This document shows positions 62,101 through 64,000 of a stretch of 64,000 nt of DNA, piece by piece. Numbering within the stretch: the first letter of the stretch is position 1; the number at the start of each line of letters is the position of its first letter. The notes beneath the pieces are model-generated. The model saw only the letters and a list, made by a program, of their open reading frames with translations. It made no database searches and had not been told where the DNA came from. The translations under genes and the position numbers were made by a program. The DNA comes from Atrichornis clamosus (taxonomy: Eukaryota; Chordata; Aves; Passeriformes; Menuridae): positions 502,861 to 566,860 of the forward strand of contig WBMZ01004774.1 in assembly GCA_013400975.1 (NCBI GenBank). Reading direction: 5' to 3'.

Positions 62101-63820
62101 ACTTGCTGAATTTCTATAAGAAAAAAATGCATATGATTTAGATAATGCTGGAAAAGCAGCACACTGAAAAAAAAAAACCCAACCATAATTGGAAGCCTGT
62201 AATTCCAGATGAGTCTTCAACATTACAAATCACAGTTGAACGAAGTATCCAGACACCTAATTGGAAATTCAGTTCCTCCTAATAATATATTAATCCTATT
62301 CAGCCTGTCCTCAGCACAGAAGATCGGGTATCATTACTGATTACTTATGCAAGGTAGCCTGCTAACAGAAGAGGGATTAAAATATTCTCTTGATCCTGCA
62401 CAGTGAGGTAATTCATTGGCACAAAAGTTGAATTCAGATACTGAGTTCATTGGATTTTCTCTTGAGTTTTTTATTTTGAAAGATAAAAGTATTGATAATG
62501 AAAAAATATGGACAAAAACCAGAATCATTGCCCCTTATATTCCACTGGATTCTTGATCATCCAGAAACTGGATACTCTTTAATTATCAAATGGCACTGTA
62601 TTGCCAAAACGAAAAAAGCATTTCTCTTTCTCTTCTTCCCTGATAGTGCCAGAAAGGATTTTCCTTCTAAGTCCTTTTACGGTGAAACCCAGAAGGCTTT
62701 TGATTTGAATGCAGCTTTATCACAAGGGCATGTTAGAGGACCAATTTGAAGACAAAGTTCTGCCAAAACTGTGATCAGCTATTTAAAGAGTTTCCAGGCT
62801 CCTGTTTGTTTTTATGAGTTGATATTACTGTGGTATTTGTTGTAACACGAACAGAATTTCCGCAGTCGCCGAACATGCCCTAAAGAAATGATCTCCCTAT
62901 TTAGAATTATTTATGAACTGCCTCTAGAAAATGAGTATGCTTTTTCAGAAGGATGAAGAAATTGTCCTTGTTAATAGCGGAACTGAGTAAAAATTAAAGG
63001 AATAAAACACAAATGGGTTTTTTTCCTTTTTAAAAAACATAAATATACATACTCTTAGGCAATTATAAAATTTGTTGACAATAAGAATACAAGTTCTGAG
63101 CTCCTCAGTACAAGAGAGGCATGGAGTTCACTGGAGGACTCCAAAGATTAGGGGACTGGAGCACCTCACTTAAAAGGAGGGGTTGAGGGAGCTGGAACTG
63201 TTTAGCCTGGAGAAGAAAAGATAGAGAGGGGATAGTATCTGCAGGGAAGTGTCAAGAGGATGGAGCCAGGCTCTTCTCAGTGGTGCCAACCACTGGGACG
63301 AGAGTCAGCGGGCAGAAACTGGTGCACAGGAACTTCCACCCGAATACGAGGAAGAAGTTCTTTACTGTGCGAGTGGCCGCACATTGGCACAGATTGCCCG
63401 GAGAGGTTGTGGAGTCTCCTTCCCTGGAGATAATCGAAGCCGTCAGGTGATGTGCCCTAGGGAACCCTGCTTGAGGGTTGGACCGCGTGACCTCCAGTGT
63501 CTCTTCCAACCTCTGCCATTCTGTGATGCTCCCAAGTAGTTGAATGACAATGTATGTGTAAAGTGCCGGCAACAAAGTAGTTTTGACTCTTTGGTTTAGA
63601 TTTTGATCTAAATCAGTCGCTTAAAAGCACAGGGGTGTTGCAGCCTATGACTACTGTTTTCCAACCTTCCCGTATCTTTTTGCCCGTCTCTACAGCGGTC
63701 TCTCACAATGTCCTTTCTGTTCAAAGCAGGGTGCTCCGGCTGAACTCCCCAAAGCTGCTGCTCTTCGCTCCGGCGAGCTGCAGCGGCGGGGCCGCGCTAA
63801 CGCTGTTGTTTGTTTGCCAG
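59161..63820 (+). other. TBC1D5: TBC1D5 intron, about 4.7 kb to the candidate exon
   Basis: Starts at a gtaaag donor. A sense-strand CR1 3' fragment occupies about 63105-63535. From about 63740 the sequence turns abruptly CpG-rich. If the exon at 63821 is skipped, the intron continues beyond the window. From 59200 to 63100 I see no gene or recognised repeat; the longest frames are under 110 codons and featureless. Confidence 0.8.
63105..63535 (+). mobile_element. CR1 LINE 3'-end fragment
   Basis: This is a sense CR1 copy with the typical succession 'actggagcacctc', 'gggagctggaactgtttagc', 'gtggtgccaac'-like, 'ggcagaaactg', 'ggaagaagttctttactgtg', 'gcacagattgcccggagagg', 'cttccctggaga' and 'tgcttgagggttgga', ending near 'ccattctgtgatgctccc'. 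It includes the end of the RT-proximal 3' UTR and is 5'-truncated. It is better preserved than the other CR1 copies here. Confidence 0.93.
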
Positions 63821-63880
63821 GCGAGGCGGGCGAGGCGGCGCCGCCGGGGCCGGCCCAGCAGCATCCCCCGGCCCTCACAG
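63821..63880 (+). CDS. TBC1D5: Candidate TBC1D5 in-frame cassette exon
   Basis: The 60-nt segment follows tgtttgccag, with a good branch site (ctaac, 63797-63801) 20 bases upstream, and precedes gtaggc. Joined to the G left over from the previous exon, it reads GEAGEAAPPGPAQQHPPALT with no stop and leaves G again, so insertion or skipping keeps the frame. The Gly/Ala/Pro/Gln composition suits the disordered linker. From memory, mammalian TBC1D5 isoforms differ by a short insertion in this part of the protein, but I cannot confirm that this is its counterpart. It could instead be a chance splice-flanked segment in a CpG-rich patch. Confidence 0.55.
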
Positions 63881-64000
63881 GTAGGCCCGGGCGGCGCCCG
63901 CGGTCACTGCCACGGTCCCTCCACCGAGCGGCGCTGTTGTGCCGGGAGAGAGCACAGCGCCACCGCGTCCCTCCCGGCCGCGCTCTGTGTGTGTGTGTGT
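63881..64000 (+). other. TBC1D5: Intron start and truncated (TG)n at window edge
   Basis: After the gtaggc donor the sequence stays CpG-rich and ends in a TG repeat from 63986 that is cut by the window edge. Confidence 0.6.

Larger units (their letters stand above)
63740..64000. promoter_or_regulatory. CpG-island-like patch
   Basis: I counted about 34 CpG dinucleotides between 63721 and 64000, against very few in any other 280-base stretch of the window, together with a high G+C content. The patch includes the candidate exon at 63821-63880 and runs to the right edge. It could be an intragenic CpG island with promoter activity, or simply a GC-rich alternative exon with its flanks. Confidence 0.55.

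Noticed and set aside
1..64000. Search for tRNA, rRNA, snRNA, CRISPR or an operon-like system
   Set aside because: No such structure was seen; the window is intronic vertebrate DNA with one host gene and retroelement remnants.

Overview
The window is vertebrate, almost certainly avian, nuclear DNA. It is AT-rich and mostly intronic, with vertebrate splice signals. It carries four truncated CR1 LINE fragments, the typical bird retroposon, and two decayed ERVL-like endogenous retrovirus pieces. The species cannot be fixed from sequence alone; a passerine is a guess based on the ERV type.

The only host gene I can support is TBC1D5 on the + strand, recognised from the peptide encoded by consecutive exons. 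Four exons are clear: 29706-29848 and 35767-35873 (C-terminal half of the TBC Rab-GAP domain), 50674-50759 (just after the domain), and 58889-59160 (linker with a poly-Gln tract). Their phases join exactly (2 nt/1 nt, phase 0, 2 nt/1 nt). A fifth, probably alternative, 60-nt exon at 63821-63880 fits the phase and sits in a CpG-dense patch at the right edge. The 5' part of the gene (start codon, N-terminal TBC half with the catalytic Arg and Gln fingers) lies left of the window and the C-terminal part lies right of it. The product acts on endosomes and autophagosomes as a Rab7 GAP linked to retromer.

Layout: 1-29705 is the end of a very large intron with a CR1 (about 150-365), an ERV 3' half (18808 to about 21100, minus) and a second CR1 (about 22960). 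29849-35766 is an intron with a CR1 and an AT microsatellite containing a 39-base assembly gap. 35874-50673 is an intron with a possible conserved element near 40.8-41.05 kb. 50760-58888 is an intron holding the ERV 5' half (about 53598-57241, minus). 59161-63820 is an intron ending with a CR1. The two ERV pieces have homologous LTRs of about 1.04-1.06 kb in the same orientation, but each keeps only one LTR. Their coding regions are broken by stops, frameshifts and deletions.

I found no bacterial-type operon, CRISPR array, tRNA/rRNA gene or new multi-gene system. The points most worth checking are the CpG-rich cassette exon or possible internal promoter, a convergent pair of CTCF-like motifs around two TBC1D5 exons, a duplicated leader module with covarying hairpins in the ERV, and blocks that look like conserved noncoding elements.
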